This document shows, one piece after another, positions 1 to 40,868 of a DNA stretch of 64,000 nt. Position numbers and translations under genes: made by a program. Position 1 is the stretch's first letter. Every line of letters begins with the position of its first letter. The notes beneath the pieces are model-generated. The model did no database searches. It saw nothing but the letters and a program-made list of their open reading frames with translations, and had not been told where the DNA came from. The stretch is from Sorex araneus (taxonomy: Eukaryota > Chordata > Mammalia > Eulipotyphla > Soricidae), in the NCBI RefSeq assembly GCF_027595985.1, contig NC_073305.1, positions 87,290,626 through 87,354,625 of the forward strand, read 5' to 3'.

Positions 1-734
1 TTTCCTCAGCTCCTGTCGCCGTGCTTCTCTCTGAGCTCTCTGGAAATCACAGCAGACCACTGTGGGCACTGGGGTGGTCTTAGGAGCACCAGCACCCCCA
101 CTACTCAGCACCACCCACTCCCACTCAGCAGCTCTTCAGCACCCACACGGAGTTTGTGGTCTTCCCGCACGAACCTAACCCCTTCATCAATCCGAACGAC
201 TTAAAGTGGCGCATGCTTCCTTCCTGCAAACTCCACATGACGAAAACTCCTCCATACTGTCATACTTGGTTGTAAAACCCAGCAGATCATGCAGCTTACT
301 GCCCAGCCCCACTGACTCCAGCTGCCTCTCAGCCTTCATTCCCACCTCCTCAAGCACCTGGCCACAGAGAGCAAGTACCTCAGAAGAGATCCAAGCCATG
401 ACCTACAGAGTGAAAGACACTGGGGAGGAGAAACGATACTAAAGTCGAGGCCATCTCATTTTTCTAGCAGACACAAGTGCAAGCAGGGCTCTGGGAGTGT
501 GGCTCGGTGATCAGTGCCTGCCTGGCAGGTGTCAGGCTGCACGTTCAACTCCTAGCATGGAGCCCAGGCTGCCTAGTGACATCCTGGTGCCATGGGCATT
601 GGTGGTCTCCATCCTCTGCCACAGAGAGTGCCTGTCCCCAGACAGCAACAAGGATAGGAAAGGGACAGGGTCAGGGAAGGACTAGTGCTGACATCCCAAT
701 ATAAAAGAAATAAGGAATTAGACCAGAGAAAATT
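1..734. other. Intergenic sequence beyond TRAM2; no gene recognised
   Basis: In human the neighbour at this end is EFHC1, oriented toward TRAM2, so its 3' part could be close. I cannot recognise an EFHC1 exon. Short open frames on both strands at about 187-442 match nothing I know. Confidence 0.4.
477..690 (+). repeat. Possible very old tRNA-derived SINE remnant
   Basis: 'gtggctcggtgatcagtgcc' followed by 'ggcaggtgtcaggctgcacg' and 'ttcaactcctagcatgg' resembles a tRNA-like head with a B-box, but it is highly diverged and the ends are unclear. Confidence 0.3.
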
Positions 735-754
735 CGATGGGTAACTCTGTGCCT

Positions 755-760
755 TTTATT
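755..760 (-). promoter_or_regulatory. Candidate distal polyadenylation signal AATAAA
   Basis: TTTATT on the + strand reads AATAAA in the TRAM2 sense. It is the last such hexamer before sequence character changes, and would place cleavage near 735-745. Confidence 0.5.
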
Positions 761-1101
761 CAGTTATTTCAAAAATATCTGTTGCTCATTTGTTTCAAAA
801 TGTACATTAAAAAAAAATCCATACAAAACTGCAATTTGTTTTTAACCAGACAGACACAGTGAAAAACAGATTCTGCAAAAAGTTCACTGAAGGTAAAAAG
901 GTCCCCCTCCCCGCCGCGGAAGAAAACACAACCCTTTTGCATGAAGGCATAAATACGGCAGGTACAAATGTTCCTTGAGTTCCTTGTTGAAATTTGGTCC
1001 ATAACATGAACAGGCTAACGTAGAAAAACCCAAAGAGTTTGTCCACATTTGCATTATGCGTTGCTCAGGGCACCAGCAGCCTCAGCTCTCCCTCCAGATG
1101 T

Positions 1102-1107
1102 TTTATT
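1102..1107 (-). promoter_or_regulatory. Candidate proximal polyadenylation signal AATAAA
   Basis: A second AATAAA in the TRAM2 sense lies about 345 bp upstream of the distal one in the transcript. It could give a slightly shorter 3' UTR. Confidence 0.35.
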
Positions 1108-4100
1108 AAACAAGAGGAACTGAAAAATGAGGTTTATCATCAGCACATAAACACTCGACTCTGTACCCAAGGGTGAGGGGGTACCTACACCGCAGCCAGA
1201 TGCTTTCCCGTGAGCAGGGCTTGTCCGGAGCCCGGCGGGTTCTCAGTCAGTCTGCACCCCTTTTTCCGGCCGAGCGCCTCGGGCTTCAGTCCCAGACAGA
1301 GACTGATTAATGCCCTGCCACGGGGATGGTATTTTCCTTTTCAACAGATTAAAATACAGATACAGATATATATGGACTTCTAAGTTGACGCTACATGTTC
1401 TACCAGAGTGCCCCAAAACCCCTGGGCTCAGGGGAAGACGGTGACACTGGGAAGTGGCTGACCTTACTTCTGTGGGGGATGTTGACCCTCCGCCCTCTGC
1501 CCCTCCCTCCCCCAGCTGCCGGCCCCTGGAAGGGACCAGAAGGTGGGGAGGAAAGACAAGCCCACCAGCTGGGAGTTATTGCACAACCCGGAAGAGCAGG
1601 AAACAGGCAGGCGAGTGGGTGAGGGGAGGCAGCACAGCGACAGACAGGAGACGCAGTCAGAAACCCAGGTTCTGCAGAGACTTACCCAGGGATGGGTGTG
1701 GGCACAAACTGGGGCGGGCCTGACCCGGAAGGGAAAAATCAACACCTTTAGCAAGTCCACTCAGAGTGGGGTGGGGTGGGGTGGGAAGCAAAGCAGAGAG
1801 GAAGTGATGATAGCAAGGCGGCCGGCCTTTGCTGCTTTGCACTCTGGAGGGCCCTGGAACAGTGAGGCTCAGCGGGCAGCGTCCCAGAACCCAGGTGGAA
1901 GAGGAAGATGCCAGAGCCCCATGGCCCTCAGGGAGCAGGAGGCTGAGAAAGAGGAGGCCCAATGGCCTCAACCCTTGTCTTTCAGACACAGAACTGAAGT
2001 AGGGTCTGGGACAAACAGTCCTGGAGCACTGGCCGCTGGACACAAGACAAGCAAGACTGGAAGATCACAGGCAAGTAAGGCACTTCTGACATACACACAA
2101 GGCTCTGTGCACCAGCACAAACTGTCCAGGCCTCGCTCCCCCTCCGACCCCATCCCAGGCAAGCTAAGCCTCTGCAGGAAGCTCGAGGTCACGCCAGCCT
2201 TCCCGGCTGCATGCGCTCTGCAAGCTACCTGGAATCAGAATCAAAATCGGGCTCCAGGGACTCGAGTTTTCGGTTGTGGACCTGGGGGTGGGGTGCATGC
2301 TTAGCCTCTACCTCTAGAGAAAGAGCACTGGGTTCTGAGGCAGAAGGAACCCCAGAGGCACATAACCCAGCCCTGGATCCGGGAGGTTTGAGGGCTTAGG
2401 GACTCCAGTCGAGAAGCACTCACGGAGGTGCCACAGGCCATTGCAGTGTCCGAGGGGCTGGCACATTCCGCCTCAGACCCTGACACATGAAAAGTTGGCC
2501 CCAACTGAATAGGCCTGGCTCTGGCCCCTGGCCCTGTCTGCTCCCTCCCCTCAGAAGGCAACACTGCTGCTCTCGGAACCTGTACGACAAAATCAGTAAC
2601 GTTCACATCACCGAGCCGCCAAGGAAGGACCAGGACGCAGGACCGTTCCGTCCTGCCCAACACACCCCACACCCGCTGCGCTTCTCCACAGTGTGCGCAA
2701 GGGGGATGTGGTGAGACGCAGCGGCTGCTGAGGTAGACGAGCGTCTGGTCTGCTCTTATGGGAGGCCCGGAGCTGACAATAGCTGGGCACCTGGGGAGCA
2801 GGAGCAGGGGCCATGCTGGGCTGGCCGGCCCAGCAGACTCACAGGAATGCAAGGAGCTGTGCTGCTGCAGCCCTGGCACCAAGCGCCCAGCCAGCCTGCC
2901 AGGCCTTGGCCTTTGCTTTGAAAGAAACGTGCCAAGGGTGCTGGTGGAGGACGTCTACTCTGACCCCCTTCCCACCTTGCTCACGGATCAAAGCCGGGCT
3001 GCTGAGACGGGAGCCCCACACATGGCCTTGGGCTCACACAGCAAAGGTGGCTGCACTCGGGCATCGCAGAACCAGCCCTGTTCTTCAGAAAACGGAGTGG
3101 CAGGGGCGGGGGGGCACAGCTGGGCATGCTGAGAGTAGCAGATTTAGGGACGGTGATGCCATGTGATCTGTCAGCAGGCACCTGCGCACGGGATAAGAGC
3201 AGCTGCCCCCCGCAGGCCCCTGCCACACGGGCTGGGGGGAGGAGGGCTACTCTAGGGAGCATCCACGGGGCCTCCCTGCCATCAGCAGTTACAGGCACAG
3301 GCAGGGGACAGGACAGAAATGGCCAGCCGATGGACTCCGAGTCAGTTTTCCTGGGTTGCTCCAAGCCACCCTTTGCCTGGTGTTCCGTGGCAGGGCACCG
3401 TCAGGGAAGGGGTAGGCAGGTGGATGGGAGAAATGCGTGTTTCTCAGAATCTACATCTGCTCGGCGCATGCAGCCTTATCCTGGACAGAGAAGACAACAT
3501 CTACAAGGACCAGCTGGTAAATGAACATTTTATCTCTGATGCAAGGGGTGTGGAGAAGGGGAGCTGCCTTGACGAAAAGCCCCATCTCCCCCTTGGTGGG
3601 TGAGCATCCTGGGTTTGGTTTCCGCTGTGATGTCGGGACGAAGACCAGCCCGTGAAGGACACGACAGTCCCTGTGCCACCTAGATGTGCGGCCTCCCACC
3701 TGGCACAGCTCAGCTCGTAGTTCGGGCCTTGGAAAACCAAGCGTCTGCTTCTTGAAGTCCTCGCAAGGCACTGAAAGGACGTGGAGGCCTTGTCTTTGGG
3801 TGGAGGGGATCAGGGAGTGTCGCCCGCTGCTGCCCAACAGAGGGCACACGTCGCCGACACTCTGGATGAGAACCACTGATGCAGTGGGGCCACAGATGCG
3901 TAAGTGAGACCAGAGGCTCAGACGACACCTCCCTGGGGCCAGGGGATGGGCCACGAGGGACTGGAGGTTCCCAGAACGAGCCCGGAGGCTGGGCCTGTGC
4001 TCCCAGGCCAGTCTATCAGCAGCCGTGGGGGTTGCTGTTGGATGCTGGTGCACGGCCCAAGAGGGCCCAGGCTGCCCCTCCACCCCTGCTGCCCTGTCGG

Positions 4101-4576
4101 GAACAGCCTGCTGCTTGCTCCGCTCTGCTCTTGCTCCGGAGTGGGAAACGCCTGCCCCCCTTCATCGTGGCCCCGCAGGATGACAGCTGACAGACCCCTG
4201 ATCCCTGGGCTGCTCCCGGCGCCTCCGTGACTCAGGGCCACCAGATTCAGCGCTGTCCTCCGGGGCCAGGTGGACATATCCCAGAGCGCAATGCCTGGGC
4301 TGTCACAGCCCACAGTGCCCCGCTGACCAGGCAGAACTGGATTCTGGCGTCTCGTCTCATCAGTTCATCAGCACCTAGGAGACGACGACGGCAACAGCGA
4401 GCCCAGGAGGGGCTCCTTGGCACTCGGCTTCCAGACCAAGACGGGGCTCGGCACCAACCTGGTGTCAGGGGGCCTGGACTGCAAGCTTGGCTCCCTGTCA
4501 GCGCCCGATCACACACAGGGAAGCTGCAGCCCGGCAAAACTTGGCAAGTGAAAGGAGAAAAAGCAGCAGCCGTGGT

Positions 4577-4618
4577 GGAGGAGGAGGACGAGAAGGAGGA
4601 GGAGGAGGAGGAGGAGGC
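4577..4618. repeat. (GGA)n run in the TRAM2 3' UTR
   Basis: Purine run of GGA/GAG units on the + strand, so CCU-rich in the transcript. Confidence 0.85.
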
Positions 4619-4878
4619 ATCAAGGAGCCACAGGGACGAGGGAGGGCATGGGGGGCTGGAGGGAGAGGAGGAGGGAGAGTTTTGGTTTTACTGAAAACAT
4701 CTGATGGCAGAAGAGGAGAGAGTCAAAAAAATAGAATAAAAGGAAAAAACCGATCCAAGACGGGTTTCTGCTGTTTGGGATGGAGCCGCAGGGGCAGGAA
4801 GTGGCTGCAGCGAGCAGGGCAGGCCTCCCAGCTTCCCCCCGGGACCCCGAGAGGATTCCGGCTCTCCACACTTTGGCC

Positions 4879-34374
<29,496 letters not shown>

Positions 34375-34972
34375 CTGTAAAATAAAGGGAAAAACTCCCA
34401 GTTAGCTTTTGGGTCACATCAGCAAACACCAGTGGAAGCTTCTGCCAGCCCCAGGGTTAGCCCATCGCCATCCCAGCGGTGCTGGTAGGGCCTGATGGCT
34501 CAATACCCAGCCTGGGGGGTGCTGAAGGGACAGGAGGGCACACCCCAGCCGTGCTCAGACACAGGGTCGGGGAACGGACTCGGGGGTTGGCACCTACGAG
34601 GCATGTGCTGTCCCAGCAGAGCCACGGCCCCTGCTGCAGGCTCAGCCCCTCCACACCTCAGCCTCATGGGCCTCTCCGTGAGGGCTTTTACCAAAGCATG
34701 CAGGATTAATACCACTTTTTTTCCATAACAAACACAGAAATCCAGGGCCCTGGGAGGTTTCTAGAGTGCTTGTCACCACAGATGGGATGAAACAAACTGT
34801 TCGTGGTCAGCTATGAGTTCCCAAGCTAAGAAGACAAATCTGGCAGCCATTCTGTCATCCGTCCAAGTCAGCGATTACTATGTTTTTCTGGGAACCTAGC
34901 AATCAGGAAGACAGAAACTGAGCGGTGACGACGCGGCCCTTGAGAAGTCGTGCACTGGTTAACTGCACAGGT

Positions 34973-35132
34973 GGGCCGGAGCGACGGTACAGCAGGGAGG
35001 GCACTTGCCTTGCATGCAGCTAACCAGCGGTGGTGGTCCCCTGAGAACCACCAGGCGTAATTCCTGAGTGCAGAGCCAGGAGGAACCCATGGGCGTCGCT
35101 GGTGTGGCCCAAAAGAGCAAAAAACAAGACAA
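34973..35132 (+). mobile_element. Shrew-type SINE lacking the B-box region
   Basis: Internal deletion joins 'gcagctaaccagcgg' directly to 'tggtcccctgagaaccacca'. Confidence 0.87.
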
Positions 35133-35282
35133 AAGCTAACACCCTGCAGACTGGAAAGAAGCCCCCAAGATCTACACCTGGCCTTCTGAAACAGAGAGTC
35201 CCAGCTGCGACTCTCACAGCCACCGTCCACAGGACACGTGCCCCCACATGACTGGTTTGTTTTTCATGAAAGCTGAACTGGC

Positions 35283-35442
35283 AGGTGCAAGAGGCAGTAA
35301 AGAAGTTAAGGCATTTGTCTTGGATGCTGCTGACCCAGGTTCAACCCCCAGCACCGCACACAGTTCCTCTGAGCGGAGAGCCAGAGGTAAACCCTGAGGA
35401 CCGCTGAGTGTGGCCCAGTCCCTCCCCCCACACAAAATTTAA
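35283..35442 (+). mobile_element. Older SINE, diverged
   Basis: 'agaggcagtaaagaagttaa', B-box 'ggttcaacccc', end 'gagtgtggcccagtcc'. Confidence 0.72.
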
Positions 35443-35451
35443 AACTAAAGG

Positions 35452-35500
35452 GGGCTGGAAAGTTAATACAGCAGGTAGGGTGCTTGCAAAAAAAAAAAAT
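35452..35500 (+). mobile_element. SINE head fragment with A run
   Basis: 'gctggaaagttaatacagca' and 'ggtagggtgcttgc' joined directly to a 12-A run. Confidence 0.6.
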
Positions 35501-36408
35501 TAAACAGAATCCTAGCTGGCTCTGCAAACAAATGATAGTTTGTGTCACACACAGGATCCAGGGGTGATGGGGTGCACGCTTCACTCATGGCTGAATCCAG
35601 CTCGATCTCTGGTACCACAGTGTCCCAAGCACTGCTGGAGGCTACCACGTACCACTAGGGTGGCCCAGCTGACACGACACTGGGCACCACAGTCTTGCAG
35701 CACCTCATCCCCGGGCCCTGAATGCTCAACCCCTGGCCCGTGGCTGAGCACTGCTAGGAGGGGCACCCAAGCCCCCCCAGAAATAAGATAATACCAGTAA
35801 TAATACCATGGAGACGAGCTGACTATTAAGGACCAAACCCATGCAGTGGCAACACGGCTTGCAGGAGAGTGGCTTACAGACCAGGACCTAGAGTGGCCCA
35901 GCCTTGCTGTCGGCCACTTGCTAGTGCAACCAAAAGCCTCAGTTTCCCTGTTTGTCAAAACAGGGACTTAGGTCTGGGTGGCACCAGCCCAGCTGTTAGC
36001 ACCGCTGAAAGGCCCCCGTTCAGCTCCAGCGCCCGGGGGGAACAGGCGGCTCAGGCTGCGCCCGAGGCTCCAGAGACACTTCGCCCCACAGTGTTTGGTG
36101 TTCCTGCAAATGAGACGAGATCTCAGGCTGCCAGCACGGGGTGTCCTCTGCTCGCAGCAGGCTGTGACTGCGCGCTGCTGGGTGCCACTGCCTCAGACAT
36201 GTTCCATCAGGCTCGCCCAACCGGACTAGGAAGGAGAAGGCCCCGGAAAACAAGCCCGGTCCAAATTTTCAGTGTGTTCCCAAAGCTCCTGACAGTCCAA
36301 CTGCCTCTGTTTCTTCAGCACAGATGTGTTTTATTTCAGTCAAACGGTTCTATTAACTTGTCCACTGGTGGGGCGCGGGGGGATTTGGCCAAATCCTCCC
36401 TCTATCCC

Positions 36409-36415
36409 AAACATA

Positions 36416-36451
<36 letters not shown>

Positions 36452-36718
36452 ACACACCCCACACTCACATACACAATCACTCTTCTCACACACACACTCT
36501 TTCTCACACATTCTCTCACTCACACACAGCACACACCTACACACACACATATACACTCTTCTCATATACACATTCTGCCTCACACAGCACACACATACAT
36601 TCTCTCTCACACACACACCTTCTCTTCTCACATACTTGCACATACACATATTCTATCTCACACCTACACTCTCACACATATTTTACACATACACCCTCAC
36701 ACACTTGCATATAAACAC
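36409..36718. repeat. Imperfect (CA)n low-complexity block
   Basis: CA runs mixed with CTCT and TATA bits over 300 bp; a purer core at about 36410-36451. Confidence 0.9.
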
Positions 36719-36744
36719 CTCAACTAGTCAACACTCTCACTCAG

Positions 36745-37010
36745 CCTTCATAACCCAGCTCGATGGCCTCCCCCTCCAGGAAGCCTTCCCTAATGTTCCC
36801 AAGTTATGATCTCTTCTTCCTCGGGAAGCACCTTCACCATTACACACTTTCCCCTTACCCTGCCCCATCAACATTTCCACACAAGCAATTACAGTTCTGT
36901 TCAGGCCTCACTCCTTGGAAAGTTGGGACTGTGCTGTCTCCCCTAACTGCACTCCCTTCTCAAGTAACCAGCCTAGAAGCACTAGGTAAGTGCCTCTTTC
37001 TCCGAATAAA
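36745..37010 (+). repeat. Probable L2 LINE fragment
   Basis: 'cctccaggaagccttcccta' is a hallmark of mammalian L2-type repeats; the part around it, with 'ccagctcgatggcctccccc' upstream, agrees. The end is degraded. Confidence 0.6.
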
Positions 37011-38324
37011 CTCAGCATAGAGAGAACTCAGAAACCAACAGGGCACAACAAGGCTGGCTTCACTCCGCTGCCTCCACCCCTGCCCACCTCCCACCTCTCT
37101 CCATCACCCACAGACTCCTGGAGCCCCGTCCGGCTGTGAAGCCACCAGAAGAGACCTCCACTGCCAGCCACACCCAGACCCACCACTGCTGCTGCCTGTC
37201 CAGCCAAAGGGTCTATCCCCTGAGCCCCATGTGTGGCTTGCCAGGGACTCTTTCAGGGATCGCCACCCCCCATACCATCACGGCTGAAATCCTTGTGGAG
37301 ATCTGAGGAGGATGGAGGAGATGGGACAAATGGGAGGAGGCAGAAAGGCAGGCGGGTGGCTAACGAGAACATGTTTTCCAGGCACCAGACCCTGCCCTGA
37401 GCACAAATATCTTACTGGGGTTCATGTGTTCAGAAACCACACTTGGAGGGGACTGGGCATCTGTGGGCTTTGGGTTGACCTGCCTCCACAGTCCACCGAC
37501 CCCATCCCCTGTGCCTGGTCCACGGGAGTCTCCTTCGAGTGGCTGGAGAGTCCCTTCCTACGACACTTTATCAGCCAACTTGCAGCAGGCTGCTGCTCAA
37601 GGCCAGCGTCCGAGTCCCTGGGGGAGCTGTGACAAGCTCAGTGCCCGGGGCCAGCATCGGCCAACTGAACCTGACCCTTGGAGACATCAGCATGTTGTTA
37701 GGCAGCCAAGTCTGAGAGCCACTTGTGCAGAACCGGGTCCTCCCCGGCCTTCCCAGGGTGCTGTCTCTGAACCTGTTCCCTATCCCTTATAAAATTGGTA
37801 TATCTGGTACAGGGCCAGGGGCCAGGGGCTCAGGAGGACCCAGGGCCCTGTGCAATTCTCAGCCACCTGGGTCACTGGTTCAATACAAGGGTCTGAGGAC
37901 AAGATGCTGCGTGGGCCCTATAGTGCTGGGGACATGGTGGCAGAGGGGGGCAGAGATGGTCCCCACACTAGCCCTGTGGTGGTAAGGGCCTCAAGACGAG
38001 GCCTACATCAAGCAGTGACACCTGTGGAAACCATCCGGGTGGGTCATGGACAGATATTTGTTCAAACCACTGTATTACCTCCTGGCGCCTGGAACTTTCT
38101 TTGTAAGTAGATTTTTTTGTTTAATGCCAAAAGAGAAATGCACCTTTACAAAACTGAAACAGTTGAGAAATACGTAAGGTAAACACCCTCTCCTTTGGCC
38201 GCATCCCTGCGTGCTGGGTACCAGCCCTCTGCGAGCTCCTCCCATTCCTTTATCCACTGGGAAGTGATTTTATTTGTATGAGAAATCATTACCCAAGGAA
38301 TTAAAGAATTTAAAAAGCTGTTGG

Positions 38325-38840
38325 AAACCCCTGGGGCCTGGTGCTCGGAGGCACAGTGGCAGCTGGCACCAGCTGCCCTCAGGGGCCCTGGAGACAGCTC
38401 TCTGCAGTGGACACCCCTCACTGCTCTCCAGCTGCCCCTGGGTGGAGGATGCCACAGAAGAACACGGATCCCACTGGAAAGCCCCAGGACACGGCAGCAA
38501 GATCCACACTGGACAAGTCCTTCTGTCCCTCTGCACCAAACTGCAGGACAAGGGGCCTGGGGCTGAGGCTCCTCATAGGGCTGAGCTCAAGGTTCAAGGT
38601 GCCGAAGATCCACATCAGGAAGAAGCAGGCCTTGGCCAAGCTGGAGGCGGAGGGTTCTGAGGACCTGGCTTGGAAAGCAGCTCGTCCCCGCTGGATTCCA
38701 CATCAGCTGTGCAATCCAGCAGATCCTCCCTGGGGGACCCCTGGACAAATGGTGGGTCCCGCATTCCTGAGAGTCTCAGAGCTGCCCCCATGAATCTCTC
38801 CTGACACCCCCCAAGACAATGAATCCTACTCCCTATTCAA
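38325..38840 (+). pseudogene. RPL10: Processed pseudogene of RPL10 (60S ribosomal protein L10), 5'-truncated and decayed
   Basis: The clearest match starts with 'ggaaagccccaggacac' at about 38476 and runs through the codons for the HIGQV, RTKLQNKE and KIHISKK region of RPL10 ('aagatccacatcaggaagaa') to 'ggacaaatggtgggtcccgc', equivalent to the C-terminal DKWRA. The 3' UTR match ('caatgaatcctactccctat') is followed by an A-rich remnant. Weaker similarity to the SDEYEQLSSEALEAA region extends upstream to about 38330, with a deletion between. Several frameshifts and changes in the core show it is not coding. No introns are present, so it is a retrocopy in intron 1. Confidence 0.8.
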
Positions 38841-39525
38841 AAAGAAAATTTATAAGAGTTGTAACTTATTAACAAATATTTAAATCCCCCCCCCCTTTTT
38901 TAGCTCTGTTCATCAGATGGTTGTCTCAGTATCCTAGAGACCAGGGCGCAAATCAATTCAGCCTATGTGAAAAGCATTCCCAAGCACATTTACATGTAAA
39001 ATGCGGTGGGTCAACCTTACGGGGTTACTAACGCCAAACATGCAAATAAGTGTGTTATAGAATAAGACCGCCTTTATGCCAGCCAGGGCAGCTCATGAAT
39101 CTTTCCCATAGGCTTAATCCCCCATGTTGAACACTGCTAAGCTCAGCCAAGTAAAACAGGCTCTCTATGAGAACATACACAACTGCACAGAACCCGCTAA
39201 CCCAACTCCTGAAAGAGGAAGCCCACTGATTTGATTTTTTTTTTTAAGGCAGGCAAAGCATCTTGCCTGCCTCTAGTCCTGCACAGGGTCTCACGGTGGC
39301 TCTGCTGTCTCAGATCCTGTGAACAAAGAACGAGGGGAAATTCCCAACTGCTTCTCTTTGGAGAAACACGGGGCTTGTCATCACATTTCCAACAATCTAC
39401 ACTTTATCTCAATATAAACCTTGGGGGGGGGGGTGTGCATGTGTTATATGGATGTGTGCGTGTATGCATGCAGGTGTGTGTGTGCACAATGCTGTAGTTA
39501 ATATGCTTTGCTGAAGCAGGACTTT

Positions 39526-39700
39526 TTTTTTCTTTTGGCTTTCTGAGTCACACCAGGCAATGCTCAGGGGTTACTCCTGGCTCTGCACTCAGGAATTACT
39601 CCTGGCGTTGCTCAGGGGACCATATGGGATGCCGGGGATTGAACCTGGTTGGCTGCGTGCAAGGCAAACACCCTCCCCGTTGGACGCAGTCCCTCCGGCA
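39526..39700 (-). mobile_element. Shrew-type SINE, 15-bp target-site duplication
   Basis: Reverse copy between two exact 'ctgaagcaggacttt' sites (39511-39525, 39701-39715). Its head (39670-39700) is altered. Confidence 0.94.
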
Positions 39701-40201
39701 CTGAAGCAGGACTTTGAATGTGTGGCCAGCCGCACGACAAGCCTCCCTGCAAGCAGCTCACGCCCTGGATGTAAGCACCCGTCACAGACTGCACCGAAGC
39801 TCCAGGCTTGAGGGCCAGGCTCAGCAGCAAAACAAGCCATAAAAAGCACAAGGACGCAAAAAGGTGGCACCAAGCAAGGCACAGAAGTAACAGGACGCCT
39901 GCCTCCAGCAGGAGAGCTGAAACGAGGAGGAGGAGGAGGAGGAGGAGGACCGTCGAGCTCTGAGGCATCTGGGAGTATTCCCGCCAGGACCCTCTGAGTC
40001 TCCCACTCTCCTGTGCATGTCTACCTGGGACCACAAACTCGCCCCAAATATTGATTAATTTTGTCAAGTCAGAGCAGGGGCAGATAAGGCAATCCAGAAT
40101 GATCAGGGATAGGGACCAATCCCAATGCCTTCACCATGGAGTTTGCATCTAAAGCTTACTTCCTCTTTTTCTTTCTAAAACTCATGTTTAGTGACTGAGT
40201 T

Positions 40202-40320
40202 GTTTTTTTTTTTTTTTTTATTCACTGGGAGATACACAATTACAGAGCTGTTCAGTCATACAACATTCCAACACCCATCCCTTCACCAGTGTACACTGCC
40301 ACCACCAATGGCCCCCATTT
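40202..40320 (-). mobile_element. L1 3' end in reverse orientation
   Basis: Poly(T) at 40202-40219 followed by the complement of the L1 tail ('cacccatcccttcaccagtg', 'tacactgccaccaccaatgg'). Only the last ~100 bp of the element are present. Confidence 0.75.
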
Positions 40321-40329
40321 ACATTTCTT

Positions 40330-40425
40330 GTGGTACCAGGATGACATGAGCGGTGCCGAGATCACACGTGCAAGGCAGGCAGGCACTCTAGCCTGCAGGC
40401 AGCCTCTGGTTCCAGCCCTGCAGTG
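40330..40425 (-). mobile_element. SINE fragment, reverse
   Basis: 'gccgagatcacacgtgcaag' and 'cctctggttccagccct' recall a reversed head; degraded. Confidence 0.45.
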
Positions 40426-40437
40426 ACTGGATTTAGC

Positions 40438-40627
40438 TTATCTGGAGAAACAGTACAGAGGGTGGAGCACTGGCCTTGCACGTGGCTGACCCAGCCACAA
40501 TCCCCAGCACCAGAAATGGTCCCCCAAGATCCACCAGCAGTAAGCCCTGAGTACAGAACCAGGAGTCAGCCCTGAGCACTCACTGCTGGATGTGACCCCA
40601 AAACAGAACCCCCCCCAAAAAAAAAGC
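40438..40627 (+). mobile_element. SINE, diverged
   Basis: 'tctggagaaacagtacagag' head; end 'ctgctggatgtgaccccaaa', followed by C and A runs. Confidence 0.83.
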
Positions 40628-40689
40628 ATATCTGTTCCCAAGGCAGACTTACGATACAGGCCAGGCGATGGACAAAAATACAATGACAA

Positions 40690-40868
40690 GGGCTAGAGCG
40701 ACAGCACAGCAGGTAGGGCGTTTGCCTTGCATGCGGCTGACCCGGGTTCGATTCCCAGCATCCCATATGGTCCCCTGAGCACCGCCAGGAGTAATTCCTG
40801 AGTGCAGAGCCAGGAGTAACCCCTGAGCATCGCCGGGTGTGGCGCAAAAAGAAAAATATATATATAAC
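40690..40868 (+). mobile_element. Shrew-type SINE, near consensus
   Basis: 'gggctagagcgacagcacag', intact B-box 'ggttcgattcc', and a tail ending in a short TA run (40856-40866). Confidence 0.94.

Larger units (their letters stand above)
735..4878 (-). other. TRAM2: Predicted TRAM2 3' UTR (about 4.1 kb)
   Basis: Sequence between the TAA stop and the AATAAA at 755-760 contains no convincing SINE or L1, although such elements are dense elsewhere in the window. That fits a long exonic 3' UTR; human TRAM2 also has a multi-kilobase one, from memory. The stretch at 740-1390 is AT-rich and unlike the GC-rich sequence around it, as expected near a cleavage site. A purine-rich GGA run lies at about 4577-4618. 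The length is an inference; nearer, alternative ends are possible. Confidence 0.55.

Noticed and set aside
187-442. Short open frames on both strands near the left edge, considered as the end of EFHC1 or a retrocopy
   Set aside because: Neither translation matches a protein I can recognise, and there is no splice or poly(A) context to support one.
1543-2304. 253-residue open frame on the + strand
   Set aside because: Antisense to the predicted TRAM2 3' UTR, GC-rich, no recognisable domain, and overlapped by similar long frames on the other strand.
34480-34640. Possible reversed old SINE
   Set aside because: Only scattered words ('tgctgtcccagcagagccac') fit; too weak to list.
36353-36727. 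His/Thr-rich and Cys/Val-rich open frames
   Set aside because: Translations of a CA-rich low-complexity block.
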